Of a stretch of 64,000 nt of DNA, positions 26,285-35,301 are shown one piece after another (position 1 is the first letter of the stretch; the number at the start of each line of letters is the position of its first letter). The translations under genes were made by a program, and so were the position numbers. Origin of the DNA: Paraclostridium ghonii (GTDB lineage Bacteria > Bacillota > Clostridia > Peptostreptococcales > Peptostreptococcaceae); assembly GCF_030815085.1 (NCBI RefSeq), contig NZ_JAUSWG010000008.1; one strand, given 5' to 3'. The notes beneath the pieces were generated by a model. It had not been told where the DNA came from, made no database searches, and was given only the letters and a program-made list of their open reading frames with translations.

Positions 26285-27040
26285 ATGTTAAAAGTATTAA
26301 ATCTAAACAAAAGTATTAAAACAAATAAAAATACATTTAAAATTCTAGAAAACATAAACTTAGAAGTTAAAGATGGAGAGTTTATAAGTATTATGGGACC
26401 ATCTGGAGCAGGAAAAACCACATTGTTAAATATAATGTCTACCATTGATAGACCAAGTCAAGGTAATGTTTATTATGATAATAAAGATGTTCATTCTCTA
26501 AAAAATAAAGATTTATCTAAGTTTAGACGTGATAATATAGGATTTATATTTCAAGATTACAATTTATTAGACAACATGAGTATAGAAGATAATATAGCAC
26601 TACCTCTTGTTATAGCAAATGAAAATCCAAATAAAATTCAAAAAGAAGTTAATAAATTAGCTCATTTCTTCGGTATAAAGCAACATTTAAAAAATTATCC
26701 ATATGAATTGTCAGGAGGACAAAAACAAAGAGTTGCAGCAGCAAGAGCTATTATAACTTCCCCATCTATTATATTTGCAGATGAACCTACAGGAGCATTA
26801 GATTCTAAATCTGCATCAGAGCTTTTAAACTGTTTAAAAGAAATGAATAAAAAATTTAATGTAACTATAATAATGGTTACACATGATGCATTTACAGCAA
26901 GTTATTCAGATAAAATTATTTTTATAAAAGATGGCAAGTTAAACACTAGAATCGACAGCAATGGAAATAGAAAAGATTTCTTTAAGCAAATAATGAACTT
27001 ATTAACTTCTATGGGAGGTGAAGTAAGTGAATTTATTTAA
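26285..27040 (+). CDS. ABC transporter ATPase, BceA-like
   Basis: A 251-residue MacB/LolD-type ATPase: Walker A GPSGAGKTT near residue 40, Q-loop FIFQDYNLL, signature ELSGGQKQRVAAARA, Walker B FADEPTGALDSKS, switch His in VTHD. TTGGAGGTTAAGG precedes the ATG. It overlaps the permease by 14 nt. With the permease and the two-component system it forms a flux-sensing module that detects and detoxifies cell-wall-active peptides such as bacitracin or lantibiotics; the specific peptide is unknown. Confidence 0.92.
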   Translation: MLKVLNLNKSIKTNKNTFKILENINLEVKDGEFISIMGPSGAGKTTLLNIMSTIDRPSQGNVYYDNKDVHSLKNKDLSKFRRDNIGFIFQDYNLLDNMSIEDNIALPLVIANENPNKIQKEVNKLAHFFGIKQHLKNYPYELSGGQKQRVAAARAIITSPSIIFADEPTGALDSKSASELLNCLKEMNKKFNVTIIMVTHDAFTASYSDKIIFIKDGKLNTRIDSNGNRKDFFKQIMNLLTSMGGEVSEFI

Positions 27041-28907
27041 GCTAAGTTTAAAGAACATAAAACAAAGTATAAAAAACTATGGAGTATATATTTTTTCTAT
27101 GGTTTTCTCTATATCTGTATTTTATAATTTTACAACTTTAATTTTTAGTAAACAATTTAATGAAATAAAAGACATAAATGCAGTATCTATGGCTGCTGGA
27201 ATGTGTGCTTTAGTTTTAATATTTTTCTTTATATTTTTCATATCGTATTCAAGTAAATTTTTTATTGAACAAAGAAAAAAAGAATTTGGTATATACACAT
27301 TTATGGGAGTTGAAAATAAACAGATTGCACGCATGTTTTCATTAGAAGCATTGATAATTGGATTAATGTCAATGCTAATTGGAATGGGTGTTGGTATATT
27401 ACTAAATAAATTATTTTTAATGGCTTTAGTTAAATTAACTCATGCAAATAAAGCGATAAATTTTGAAGTGAATTTTATATCTATAATTCAAACTTTAATA
27501 ATATTTTTAATAATACTAATTAGTGTGTTTATAAAAGAATATATTTGTTTAATAAAAACAGATATAAGTAAACTTATAAATGCAAAAAAAATATATCAAG
27601 CAGAAAATAGTAAATTAAATAATATTAAAGGCATAATAGGATTTTTAATAATAATGTTAGGTTATGTATTAATATTAAAGTACAAAGATGCAAGTATTCC
27701 ATTTCCTATAGCTATAATGGCAACTGTAATTATGACGATTATAGGAACAATCTTTTTATTTAAGGGATTTTTCACTATCTTTATAAAAAATATTATAAAG
27801 AATAAGAAAAGACTTTACTTAAAAACAAATGTTGTAAGCTACAACAATATTATATTTAGAATAAAAGATAATAATAAAACTTTAGCTCAAGTAGCTATAT
27901 TAATAGCTTGTAGCTTAACTTGTATAATGGTTGCATTTTGTATGAATGCACTTTTTTCTCAAGGATTGTATGGGGACTATCCATATAGTATATCTTATAT
28001 AAGTCAAAATAAAGATGATAATAAGGCTTTAGATATGGCTATTAATTTAAGTAATGAAGATATAAAGTCTGAAACTACTGTAGATTTAATTCCATATAAA
28101 TCAGATTTAAGTATGTATATAAGTGATATATATTTAACTAAGTATTCAGATGTAGAAAACTTGTTAAAACATAAAAAAGTAAAACAAGAAGAAGATATAG
28201 AAAAAAATAAACCACAAAAAGGTGAGTCAATTTTATTTATCCCTAAAAATATGATGAATGCTTTTAAAATAGATGATAATTTAGAAATAAATGATAAATC
28301 AATAAAAATTAATGAAACTATACCTTTTAGTATGATGGGTAAATCAACTGATAACGGTATATTAGTTTTAAATGACGAAGATTATGAAATATTAAAATCA
28401 AAACTAAACAAAGGAGAACTATACTTTAAAGGAGTTACACTTGAAAATTTTGAAAATACTAAGTCAATAGCTCAACATATGAGAGAAAGTTCAAAAACTG
28501 AAATTTATAGTGCGGATCAATTTGATAAAAGTATATATTATTCTATAAATGGAGTGTACTTTGTAGGTTGTTTCTTAGCACTTGTATTTACAGTGTCATT
28601 GGGTAGTATAATGTATTTTAAATGTATTCAGGATGCGAGTGTAGATAAAGAAAGATTTAATACCTTAAGAAAAATAGGAGTAAGTCAAGATTATATAAAT
28701 AAAGCTATATTTAAACAGTTAGGAATATTTTTCATGTTACCTATTGTGGTTGGATCTATACATGGTGTTGTTGCAGGATATGCTGTAAATTCTATGTTTA
28801 ACTCAGATAGCTTAGAATTGATAGGTTTATCATTGATTATATTTAGTTTTATTTATTTTATTTTTTATATATTAAGTTCGAGAAAATATATTAATATAAC
28901 TAAGTAA
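27027..28907 (+). CDS. ABC transporter permease, BceB-like (FtsX fold)
   Basis: A 626-residue permease of BceB length starting at a GTG with GGAGGTG 6 nt upstream. Ten membrane spans in a 1+3+3+3-like pattern, with a large extracellular domain of about 200 residues (about 305-510) between spans 7 and 8, the hallmark of BceB-type permeases and the likely peptide-sensing part. FxF and FGIYTFMGVENKQIARMF are FtsX-domain signatures. It works with the ATPase just upstream and signals to the BceS-like kinase. Confidence 0.9.
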   Translation: MNLFKLSLKNIKQSIKNYGVYIFSMVFSISVFYNFTTLIFSKQFNEIKDINAVSMAAGMCALVLIFFFIFFISYSSKFFIEQRKKEFGIYTFMGVENKQIARMFSLEALIIGLMSMLIGMGVGILLNKLFLMALVKLTHANKAINFEVNFISIIQTLIIFLIILISVFIKEYICLIKTDISKLINAKKIYQAENSKLNNIKGIIGFLIIMLGYVLILKYKDASIPFPIAIMATVIMTIIGTIFLFKGFFTIFIKNIIKNKKRLYLKTNVVSYNNIIFRIKDNNKTLAQVAILIACSLTCIMVAFCMNALFSQGLYGDYPYSISYISQNKDDNKALDMAINLSNEDIKSETTVDLIPYKSDLSMYISDIYLTKYSDVENLLKHKKVKQEEDIEKNKPQKGESILFIPKNMMNAFKIDDNLEINDKSIKINETIPFSMMGKSTDNGILVLNDEDYEILKSKLNKGELYFKGVTLENFENTKSIAQHMRESSKTEIYSADQFDKSIYYSINGVYFVGCFLALVFTVSLGSIMYFKCIQDASVDKERFNTLRKIGVSQDYINKAIFKQLGIFFMLPIVVGSIHGVVAGYAVNSMFNSDSLELIGLSLIIFSFIYFIFYILSSRKYINITK

Positions 28908-28956
28908 AAATAGGATTAGAAAAATAATTTCAATTATTTTTCTAATCCTATTTTTT
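28908..28956 (+). terminator. Strong Rho-independent terminator
   Basis: A perfect 19-20 bp inverted repeat centred at about 28931 (arms include ATAGGATTAGAAAAATAA), with a T-rich tail, right after the permease stop. Confidence 0.88.
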
Positions 28957-29103
28957 ATCAATTAAATAAAAAATAGAATAAACTAAATTTTATGTTAAAA
29001 TCTATATATATTATAATTTACATATAAACTTGTATTCATAGCAAATTCATATGCAAATTAATATATATAAATAAGTGATTTTTAAATTAATAGGAGAATT
29101 ATG

Positions 29104-29772
29104 ATGAAAAATAAAAATATATTAGTAATAGAAGATGATAGTAACATACAAGAATTAATAGTTGAATTTTTAAGCGCAGAAGGATACAATGTAAAATCAG
29201 CAAATGATGGAATAGAGGGTATACAAGCTTTTAAAAAAGATGAATTTGACTTGGTTATACTAGATGTAATGATGCCTAATTTAGATGGACATGCTGTATG
29301 CAAAATGATAAGACAAAGTTCAGATGTTCCTATAATATTTTTAACAGCATTAAATCAAGAAAGTGATCAAGTTAAAGGGTTTGAATTAATGTGTGATGAT
29401 TATATAACAAAGCCTTTTTCATTTACATTATTAATGAAAAGGGTAGAGGCTGTTTTAAGAAGAACCAGCAATCAAAATGAATCAAATATACTAACTTTTG
29501 AAAAGATAAGTTTAGATTTAAACACATATCAAGCTTTTTTAGAAAATGAAGTAATAGAGCTTACATTAAAGGAATTTAACATACTAAAAACACTAATAGA
29601 AAACTATCCACATGTAGTTACTAGAGAAAATCTATTAGATAGTGTATGGGGGTACGATTATTATGGAGATACTAGGGTTGTAGATGCTCATATAAAAAAT
29701 ATAAGAAAGAAAATTGAATTGCCATATATAAAAACAGTGAAAGGAATAGGATATAGTCTTGATAAAAATTAG
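29104..29772 (+). CDS. OmpR-family response regulator
   Basis: 222 residues. A receiver with EDD at 10-12, phospho-acceptor Asp in LVILDVMMPNLDG, Lys in YITKPF, and a winged helix (LTLKEFNILKTLI, WGYDYYGDTRVVDAHI, VKGIGYSLD). I prefer the second of two adjacent ATGs (29104) because AGGAGA is 5-7 nt before it. It overlaps the kinase gene by 14 nt. It resembles VanR/PhoP-type regulators; no target gene is evident nearby. Confidence 0.88.
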   Translation: MKNKNILVIEDDSNIQELIVEFLSAEGYNVKSANDGIEGIQAFKKDEFDLVILDVMMPNLDGHAVCKMIRQSSDVPIIFLTALNQESDQVKGFELMCDDYITKPFSFTLLMKRVEAVLRRTSNQNESNILTFEKISLDLNTYQAFLENEVIELTLKEFNILKTLIENYPHVVTRENLLDSVWGYDYYGDTRVVDAHIKNIRKKIELPYIKTVKGIGYSLDKN

Positions 29773-31012
29773 AAGTAAATGGAAAGAGATGGCTATAAAT
29801 AGGAAAATATTTTTAATAATAACTACGTTATCTATAGGGCTTATAATAACTATATATCTGATTTTATATTTCTTATTACCTTCATACTATGAAAAATACA
29901 AGGTGGAATCTTTAAATAATAGGCTAACTATTTTAGCTCAGATATCTCAAGAAGATGATTTGGAAGGTCTTAAGCAGAACTTATATAAAATTTCACAACA
30001 TGAAAATGTAGGAGTATTATTACGGGATTCAAATGGGGAAATAGCTTATGGAAATAAAGAGCTATCGTTTTTACCATACGCCAATAATATTAGTGATTCC
30101 TATGAAAACTATAAAAAAACTGTATCATTATATATTAAAGATAGTAATAATCCGTATTATCTTGATATAAGTATGCCTCTTCAACCTATAGATGAAGCAA
30201 CAACTGTGATACTAGCTTTAATGCCTATAATACTAGGTGTTGCTATAGTTTTATCTATTATAACCTCATATGCATTTTCAAAATGGATAACAAAACCGCT
30301 TATAGATATAATAGAAAATGAGAGAATGCAAGAAGCTAAAAGAAAAGAATTTATAGCTACAATATCTCATGAACTCAAGACTCCTATAACTATTATAAGT
30401 GGCCAATTAGAAGGGATGATTTACAATATTGGTAAGTATAAAGATAGAGATACTTATTTAAAAAAATCTTATGATTCAACTCAAGAACTAAAAACTTTAG
30501 TGGAAGAAATGATTCAAGTATCTAAATTTGAAATTTTAGAAAAAAAATCTGAAATTAAAGAAATAGATTTAAATAATTTAATAAATAGGCTTATAAAAAG
30601 ACAAATGTATTTAATTGAAGAAAAAAATTTAAACTTAAGTGTGAAATCTGAAAGTAATATATTTATAAAAGCTGACGAAGAACGTATAGCAAAAGCAATA
30701 AACAATATAATAAATAACGCTATAAAATATTCGCCAGAAAATGCTGACTTATTAATAAAATTATATAAAAAAGAAAATACAATTTTAGAAATAGAAAATA
30801 CTGGAGTTACAATAGATGAAAGACATAAAGAAAAATTATTTAAGCCATTTTATAGGGTAGAAAAATCAAGAAACAGAAAAACTGGAGGTAGTGGTTTAGG
30901 TCTTTATATAGTAAGCCAAATACTTAAAGAACATGGATTTAGATATAATATAAAAAATGGGAAAAATTCAGTTATATTTATTATAGAATTTAATGCTCAT
31001 GATATTTTATAG
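29759..31012 (+). CDS. Sensor histidine kinase
   Basis: 417 residues from a TTG at 29759 (AGGATATAGTC upstream); an ATG at 29789 is a shorter alternative. Two spans (about 17-40 and 157-180) frame an extracellular sensor of about 115 residues. HisKA carries His in FIATISHELKTPIT near 204, then the N box NAIKYS, and GSGLGLYIVSQIL. It pairs with the response regulator upstream. The sequence around the His is reminiscent of VanS-type kinases, but no resistance genes are adjacent, so the signal is unknown. Confidence 0.88.
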   Translation: MIKIRSKWKEMAINRKIFLIITTLSIGLIITIYLILYFLLPSYYEKYKVESLNNRLTILAQISQEDDLEGLKQNLYKISQHENVGVLLRDSNGEIAYGNKELSFLPYANNISDSYENYKKTVSLYIKDSNNPYYLDISMPLQPIDEATTVILALMPIILGVAIVLSIITSYAFSKWITKPLIDIIENERMQEAKRKEFIATISHELKTPITIISGQLEGMIYNIGKYKDRDTYLKKSYDSTQELKTLVEEMIQVSKFEILEKKSEIKEIDLNNLINRLIKRQMYLIEEKNLNLSVKSESNIFIKADEERIAKAINNIINNAIKYSPENADLLIKLYKKENTILEIENTGVTIDERHKEKLFKPFYRVEKSRNRKTGGSGLGLYIVSQILKEHGFRYNIKNGKNSVIFIIEFNAHDIL

Positions 31013-31055
31013 TATAATATATAAGAGAAATATTTAAAGGTAAGGAGATATTAAG

Positions 31056-31748
31056 TTGTTTAATAATATAACTAATGAAAAAATATATCAACAAGTAATA
31101 GGGCAAATACAAAATATGATATTAGAAGGAAAGCTTAAAAATGGAGATAAGCTTATGTCAGAACGTGAATTATCTCAAAAAATGGGTGTCAGTAGAACTT
31201 CTATAAGAGAAGCATTAAGGGTTTTAGAGACTATGGGAATAATAGAAAGTAGACAAGGAGAAGGTAATTTTATTTGTAATAAAATTGAATCATCACTAAT
31301 TCAACCTTTATCGATGATGTTTACTTTAAATAACGGTACTTATGAAGATATAATAGAATTAAGAAGGATTATAGAACTTGAAGCTGTTAAATTAGCAGCT
31401 ATAAGAGGAACAGAGGAAGAATTTGAAGACTTAAAAATTATTACGCAAAGATTGATGGAAAACGATGAGATTTGCGATAAAGCAGAAATAGATAAAGAAA
31501 TTCATTACAAGATAACTTGTATGAGTAAGAACTTTTTAATAAAAAGTTTATATAATATTTCATTAAGTTTGCTAGAAGATTTTATTGTAAATTCAAGACA
31601 GAAAGTAGTGTACTATCATGAAGAAGACACTATCAACACCCAACACAAAAAAATATGTGAAGCTATAATAGCTAGAGATGCTGAAAGTGCATATAAATAT
31701 ATGAAAGATCACATAGATTTAATAAAATTTACTATGGAAAAAGTATAG
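31056..31748 (+). CDS. FadR-subfamily GntR regulator, LldR-like
   Basis: A 230-residue protein from a TTG with AAGGAG 8-9 nt upstream. Residues 1-70 are a GntR winged helix (GDKLMSERELSQKMGVSRTS, IREALRVLETMGII). The C-terminal all-helical FCD domain (about 95-225) contains Asp/His residues that bind a metal and organic-acid ligand (EIHYKI, TQHKKI). It lies 220 nt upstream of the lactate operon on the same strand, and a TGGTA-N9-TACCA site sits after that operon's promoter. It is probably the lactate-responsive repressor. Confidence 0.87.
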   Translation: MFNNITNEKIYQQVIGQIQNMILEGKLKNGDKLMSERELSQKMGVSRTSIREALRVLETMGIIESRQGEGNFICNKIESSLIQPLSMMFTLNNGTYEDIIELRRIIELEAVKLAAIRGTEEEFEDLKIITQRLMENDEICDKAEIDKEIHYKITCMSKNFLIKSLYNISLSLLEDFIVNSRQKVVYYHEEDTINTQHKKICEAIIARDAESAYKYMKDHIDLIKFTMEKV

Positions 31749-31826
31749 ATTTCTAAAATTTTAGAAATCTATACTTAGTATTAAAATATAATAACAATAA
31801 ATATTTTATAATATACAAAAAAACAG

Positions 31827-31887
31827 TTGTAAAATAATGGTAATTTTATTATAATAAATTTATAAAAGTGGTATGACCATAGTACCA
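31827..31887 (+). promoter_or_regulatory. Promoter and GntR operator of the lactate operon
   Basis: TTGTAA (31827-31832), 17-bp spacer, TATAAT (31850-31855), and then TGGTA-N9-TACCA (31869-31887) starting about 14 bp after the -10. The dyad would block RNA polymerase just past the start site. A neighbouring CCAA-T-TTGG overlaps its 3' side. Confidence 0.6.
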
Positions 31888-31971
31888 ATTTGGCTAAGTA
31901 TCAAAAAAATATTTAAAAAGTCTTAAAAAACTACTTAGGTTAGTAGTTGCATTTCAAGAGGGGGATTACAA

Positions 31972-33243
31972 ATGGAGTTAACAGTACCTTATTCAAAAAC
32001 TGGTATGAATATAAATATACCAGATGAAAACATGATAAAAGTTTTACAGTCTAAGGCTCATGACTTTAAAACTCAATTAAGTGAAATTGAGATAGTTGAA
32101 CAGGCATTAAATAAGCCAATAGGGAGCAAAAAATTAGAAGAATTGGTTAGAGATAAAAAAAGTATGGTCATAATTACTAGCGATCATACAAGACCTGTAC
32201 CAAGTAGGATAACGCTACCTATAATGCTAAAAAAAATAAGAAACTCAAATCCTGACATAGACATAAAAATAATAATATCAACAGGGTTTCATAGACCTAG
32301 TACAAGAGAAGAACTTGTATATAAGATGGGAGAAGAAATAGTTGATAATGAGCAAATAATAATGCATTTTTCAACAGACGAAGAATCTATGGTAAAAGTT
32401 GGGGAATTACCATCTGGGGGAGATTTAATTGTAAACAAAGCAATAATTGAAACTGATTTGTTAATAGCTGAAGGATTTATAGAACCACATTTTTTTGCAG
32501 GCTTTTCGGGAGGTAGAAAAAGTGTACTTCCAGGAGTTGCATCTGCTAAAACAATAATGTATAACCATTGTTCAGAATTTATAGATAGCCCATATGCTAG
32601 GACTGGAAATCTGGAAAATAATCCGATTCATAGAGATATGTTATATGCAGCACAAAGTGTTAATTTAGATTTCATATTAAATGTAGTTATAGATAAGGAT
32701 AAAAAAGTTATAGGGGCTTTTGCAGGGGATGTAAAAGAGGCTCATGAAACAGGCTGTGAATTTGCAACTAAATTATCTAAAGTAGAAGCAGTTGATGCTG
32801 ATATTGTGGTTAGCACCAATGGAGGTTATCCTTTAGATCAAAATATATATCAAACTGTAAAAGGGATGACAGCAGCAGAAGCTACATGCAAAGAAGGTGG
32901 AGTAATAATAATGATATCTGCATGTAATGATGGACATGGAGGACAATCTTTTTATGACAGTGTAGCAAATGCATCTTCACCTAGTGAAATATTAGAGAAA
33001 GTAAGAAAAATTTCAAAAGATAAAACAATACCAGATCAATGGGAATTTCAGATATTAGCAAGAATACTAGAAAAGTTTACAGTAATTATGGTAACCGACT
33101 TATGCGATTCTAATATGATTAAAAATATGCATATGAAACATGCAAGTAGCTTTGATGAAGCCTTAAAAATGGCTTTTGATATAAAAGGTAAAAATTCAAA
33201 AATTGCTGTTATACCTGATGGAGTATCAGTAATAGTAAAGTAA
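31972..33243 (+). CDS. larA: Nickel-dependent lactate racemase (LarA family)
   Basis: A 423-residue protein of family length. The N-terminal domain has SDHTRPVPSR and STGFHRP, which hold active-site residues, and the centre has EPHFFAGFSGGRKSVLPG (about 177-194) with the Lys that covalently carries the nickel-pincer nucleotide and nearby His ligands. It interconverts L- and D-lactate, or another 2-hydroxyacid. It is the first gene of an operon with EtfB, EtfA and an FAD-linked dehydrogenase. Its cofactor needs LarB, LarC and LarE; LarE is at 50057, the other two are not in this window. Confidence 0.88.
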   Translation: MELTVPYSKTGMNINIPDENMIKVLQSKAHDFKTQLSEIEIVEQALNKPIGSKKLEELVRDKKSMVIITSDHTRPVPSRITLPIMLKKIRNSNPDIDIKIIISTGFHRPSTREELVYKMGEEIVDNEQIIMHFSTDEESMVKVGELPSGGDLIVNKAIIETDLLIAEGFIEPHFFAGFSGGRKSVLPGVASAKTIMYNHCSEFIDSPYARTGNLENNPIHRDMLYAAQSVNLDFILNVVIDKDKKVIGAFAGDVKEAHETGCEFATKLSKVEAVDADIVVSTNGGYPLDQNIYQTVKGMTAAEATCKEGGVIIMISACNDGHGGQSFYDSVANASSPSEILEKVRKISKDKTIPDQWEFQILARILEKFTVIMVTDLCDSNMIKNMHMKHASSFDEALKMAFDIKGKNSKIAVIPDGVSVIVK

Positions 33244-33256
33244 AGGGGGAAATCAC

Positions 33257-34039
33257 ATGGAAATCTTAGTATGTATAAAGCAAGTTCCAGGAACATCAGA
33301 AGTAGAGGTAGATGAAGCAACAGGGGTTTTAAAAAGAGATGGAGTAGATTCAAAAATGAACCCATATGATTTGTATGCTCTTGAGACAGCCGTAAGAATC
33401 AAGAAAGAAAATAATGCTAAAGTAAAAGTTTTAAGTATGGGACCACCACAAGCAAAAGAAGTAATTCATGAAGCATTTATGATGGGGGCTGATGAAGGAG
33501 TATTAGTAAGTGATAGAAAGTTTGCTGGAGCTGATGTACTAGCAACCTCATATACTCTTTCACAAGGAATTAAAAAGTTAGGAGATACTGATTTAATAAT
33601 TTGTGGAAAACAAACAACTGATGGAGATACTGCACAGGTTGGACCAGAAATAGCAGAGTTTTTAGATATACCTCATGTTACTAATGTAACAAAACTAATA
33701 GAAACAAAAGAAAATAGTATAGTTGTGGAAGTAGATATGCCTAATACACGTGAAATTTGTGAAGTTAAATTTCCTTGTTTAATAACTGTTGAAAAAGAAA
33801 TTTTTCAACCAAGACTACCTTCTTTTAAATTAAAACTTGAAACTAAAGATAAAGAGATACCTATGATTAGTCTTAATGATTTTGAAGATAAAGATGAAAA
33901 ACACTATGGATTAAATGGATCTCCAACTCAGGTTTTAAAAATATTCCCACCTACATCAAATGTAGAAAAAGAGATGTGGACAGGGGATGATGTATCATCT
34001 AATTTATTAGATAAAATAAAAGAGTTAAAGTTAGTATAA
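33257..34039 (+). CDS. lctB: Electron-transfer flavoprotein beta subunit of the bifurcating lactate dehydrogenase
   Basis: A 260-residue EtfB: the N-terminus MEILVCIKQVPGT, LSMGPPQAKEVIHEAFMMGADE, and LIICGKQTTDGDTAQVGPEIAEFL are the FAD/AMP-binding segments. In the LctBCD complex it holds the bifurcating FAD that splits electrons between NAD+ and ferredoxin, letting lactate be oxidised. It is 13 nt after larA and 14 nt before the alpha subunit. The long C-terminus beyond residue 190 is usual for bifurcating Etf. Confidence 0.88.
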   Translation: MEILVCIKQVPGTSEVEVDEATGVLKRDGVDSKMNPYDLYALETAVRIKKENNAKVKVLSMGPPQAKEVIHEAFMMGADEGVLVSDRKFAGADVLATSYTLSQGIKKLGDTDLIICGKQTTDGDTAQVGPEIAEFLDIPHVTNVTKLIETKENSIVVEVDMPNTREICEVKFPCLITVEKEIFQPRLPSFKLKLETKDKEIPMISLNDFEDKDEKHYGLNGSPTQVLKIFPPTSNVEKEMWTGDDVSSNLLDKIKELKLV

Positions 34040-34053
34040 GGGGGAGACTTAAA

Positions 34054-35283
34054 GTGGCTAAGATAATTATAAACCAAGATAAAGCAAACGAATTAGAAAA
34101 AGTATTAGACATATGTCCTTTTGGAGCTATAGAGTTAAATGACGGAAAATTAGAAATTGGTGCGGGTTGTAAGATGTGTAAGTTATGTATAAAAAAGGGA
34201 CCAAAAGGTGTATTTGAATTTATAGAGGAAGAAGTTGTAAAAATAGATAAAGATCAGTGGAAGGGTATAGCAGTATATGTTGATCACCATGAAGGAGATA
34301 TACATCCTGTAACATTTGAGTTAATAGGAAAAGCTAAAGAAATGGCAAGAAAAATTAATCAACCAGTTTATTGTATATTTGTTGGAAGCGATGTAAAAGA
34401 CAAAACTGATATATTACTTTCTTATGGTGTGGATAATGTATTTGTATATGATTATAAAAATTTAAAAGAATTTAAAATAGAGCCATATACTGCATGTGTA
34501 GAAGACTTTATAAGTAAAGTAAAACCAACTATATTATTATTTGGGGGTACTACAATTGGAAGAAGTTTAGCTCCAAGACTTGCAGCTAGATTTAAAACAG
34601 GACTTACAGCAGACTGTACAATACTTGATATACAAGAAAATACTGATTTAGACCAAATAAGACCTGCTTTTGGTGGAAATATAATGGCACATATACACAC
34701 GCCAAACCATAGACCACAATTTGCTACAGTTAGATATAAAATATTTACAGCTCCGGAAAAAGTTGAACATCCAACAGGCGAAGTTACTTTATGTAATATA
34801 GATGAAAATAAATTAGTATCTAATATAGATGTTTTAGAAATTAACAAGAAAAACAAAGAAGTTGGGATAGAAGAAGCAGAAGTTATAATAGTTGGAAGTA
34901 GAGCTATAAAGAAAAAAGAAGATATGGAAATGTTATATAAATTAGCCGACTTACTAGGAGGACAAGTTGCAGGGACTAGACCTTTAGTAGAAGCTGGATG
35001 GATAGATGCTAAAAAGCAAATTGGGTTAAGTGGTAGAACTGTGAAACCTAAGCTGATAATAACTTGTGGAGTATCAGGGGCAATACAATTTGTTGCAGGT
35101 ATGAATGGATCAGAATGCATAATATCTATAGATAAAGATGAAAAAGCTCCTATATTTGATACAGCTCACTATGCAATTGTTGGAGATATTTACGATATAA
35201 TACCTAAACTTATTGAAGATTTAGAACTTGAGAAATCAAACGGTGATGAATTGGTAGATGAAGTTGCAGCTATATTAGAATAA
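34054..35283 (+). CDS. lctC: Electron-transfer flavoprotein alpha subunit with N-terminal iron-sulfur domain
   Basis: 409 residues from a GTG (GGGGGAG 8 nt upstream). Residues 1-70 are a ferredoxin-like extension with Cys21, Cys39, Cys42 and Cys45 (CPFGAIE, then GCKMCKLC), enough for one [4Fe-4S] cluster. The rest is EtfA: YDYKNLKEF, GGTTIGRSLAPRLAARFKTG, and the FAD-binding SGRTVKPKLIITCGVSGAIQ near 330-350. The Fe-S extension is typical of the lactate dehydrogenase Etf from acetogens and clostridia. Confidence 0.9.
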   Translation: MAKIIINQDKANELEKVLDICPFGAIELNDGKLEIGAGCKMCKLCIKKGPKGVFEFIEEEVVKIDKDQWKGIAVYVDHHEGDIHPVTFELIGKAKEMARKINQPVYCIFVGSDVKDKTDILLSYGVDNVFVYDYKNLKEFKIEPYTACVEDFISKVKPTILLFGGTTIGRSLAPRLAARFKTGLTADCTILDIQENTDLDQIRPAFGGNIMAHIHTPNHRPQFATVRYKIFTAPEKVEHPTGEVTLCNIDENKLVSNIDVLEINKKNKEVGIEEAEVIIVGSRAIKKKEDMEMLYKLADLLGGQVAGTRPLVEAGWIDAKKQIGLSGRTVKPKLIITCGVSGAIQFVAGMNGSECIISIDKDEKAPIFDTAHYAIVGDIYDIIPKLIEDLELEKSNGDELVDEVAAILE

Positions 35284-35301
35284 GGACTGGGGGAAATCAT
35301 A

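Noticed and set aside
29759..31012. VanS vancomycin-resistance sensor
   Set aside because: Similarity around the phospho-acceptor His is limited to the general kinase class, and no vanHAX-type genes are near.
34452..35120. 222-residue minus-strand frame
   Set aside because: Antisense shadow of the EtfA gene, without recognisable protein features.
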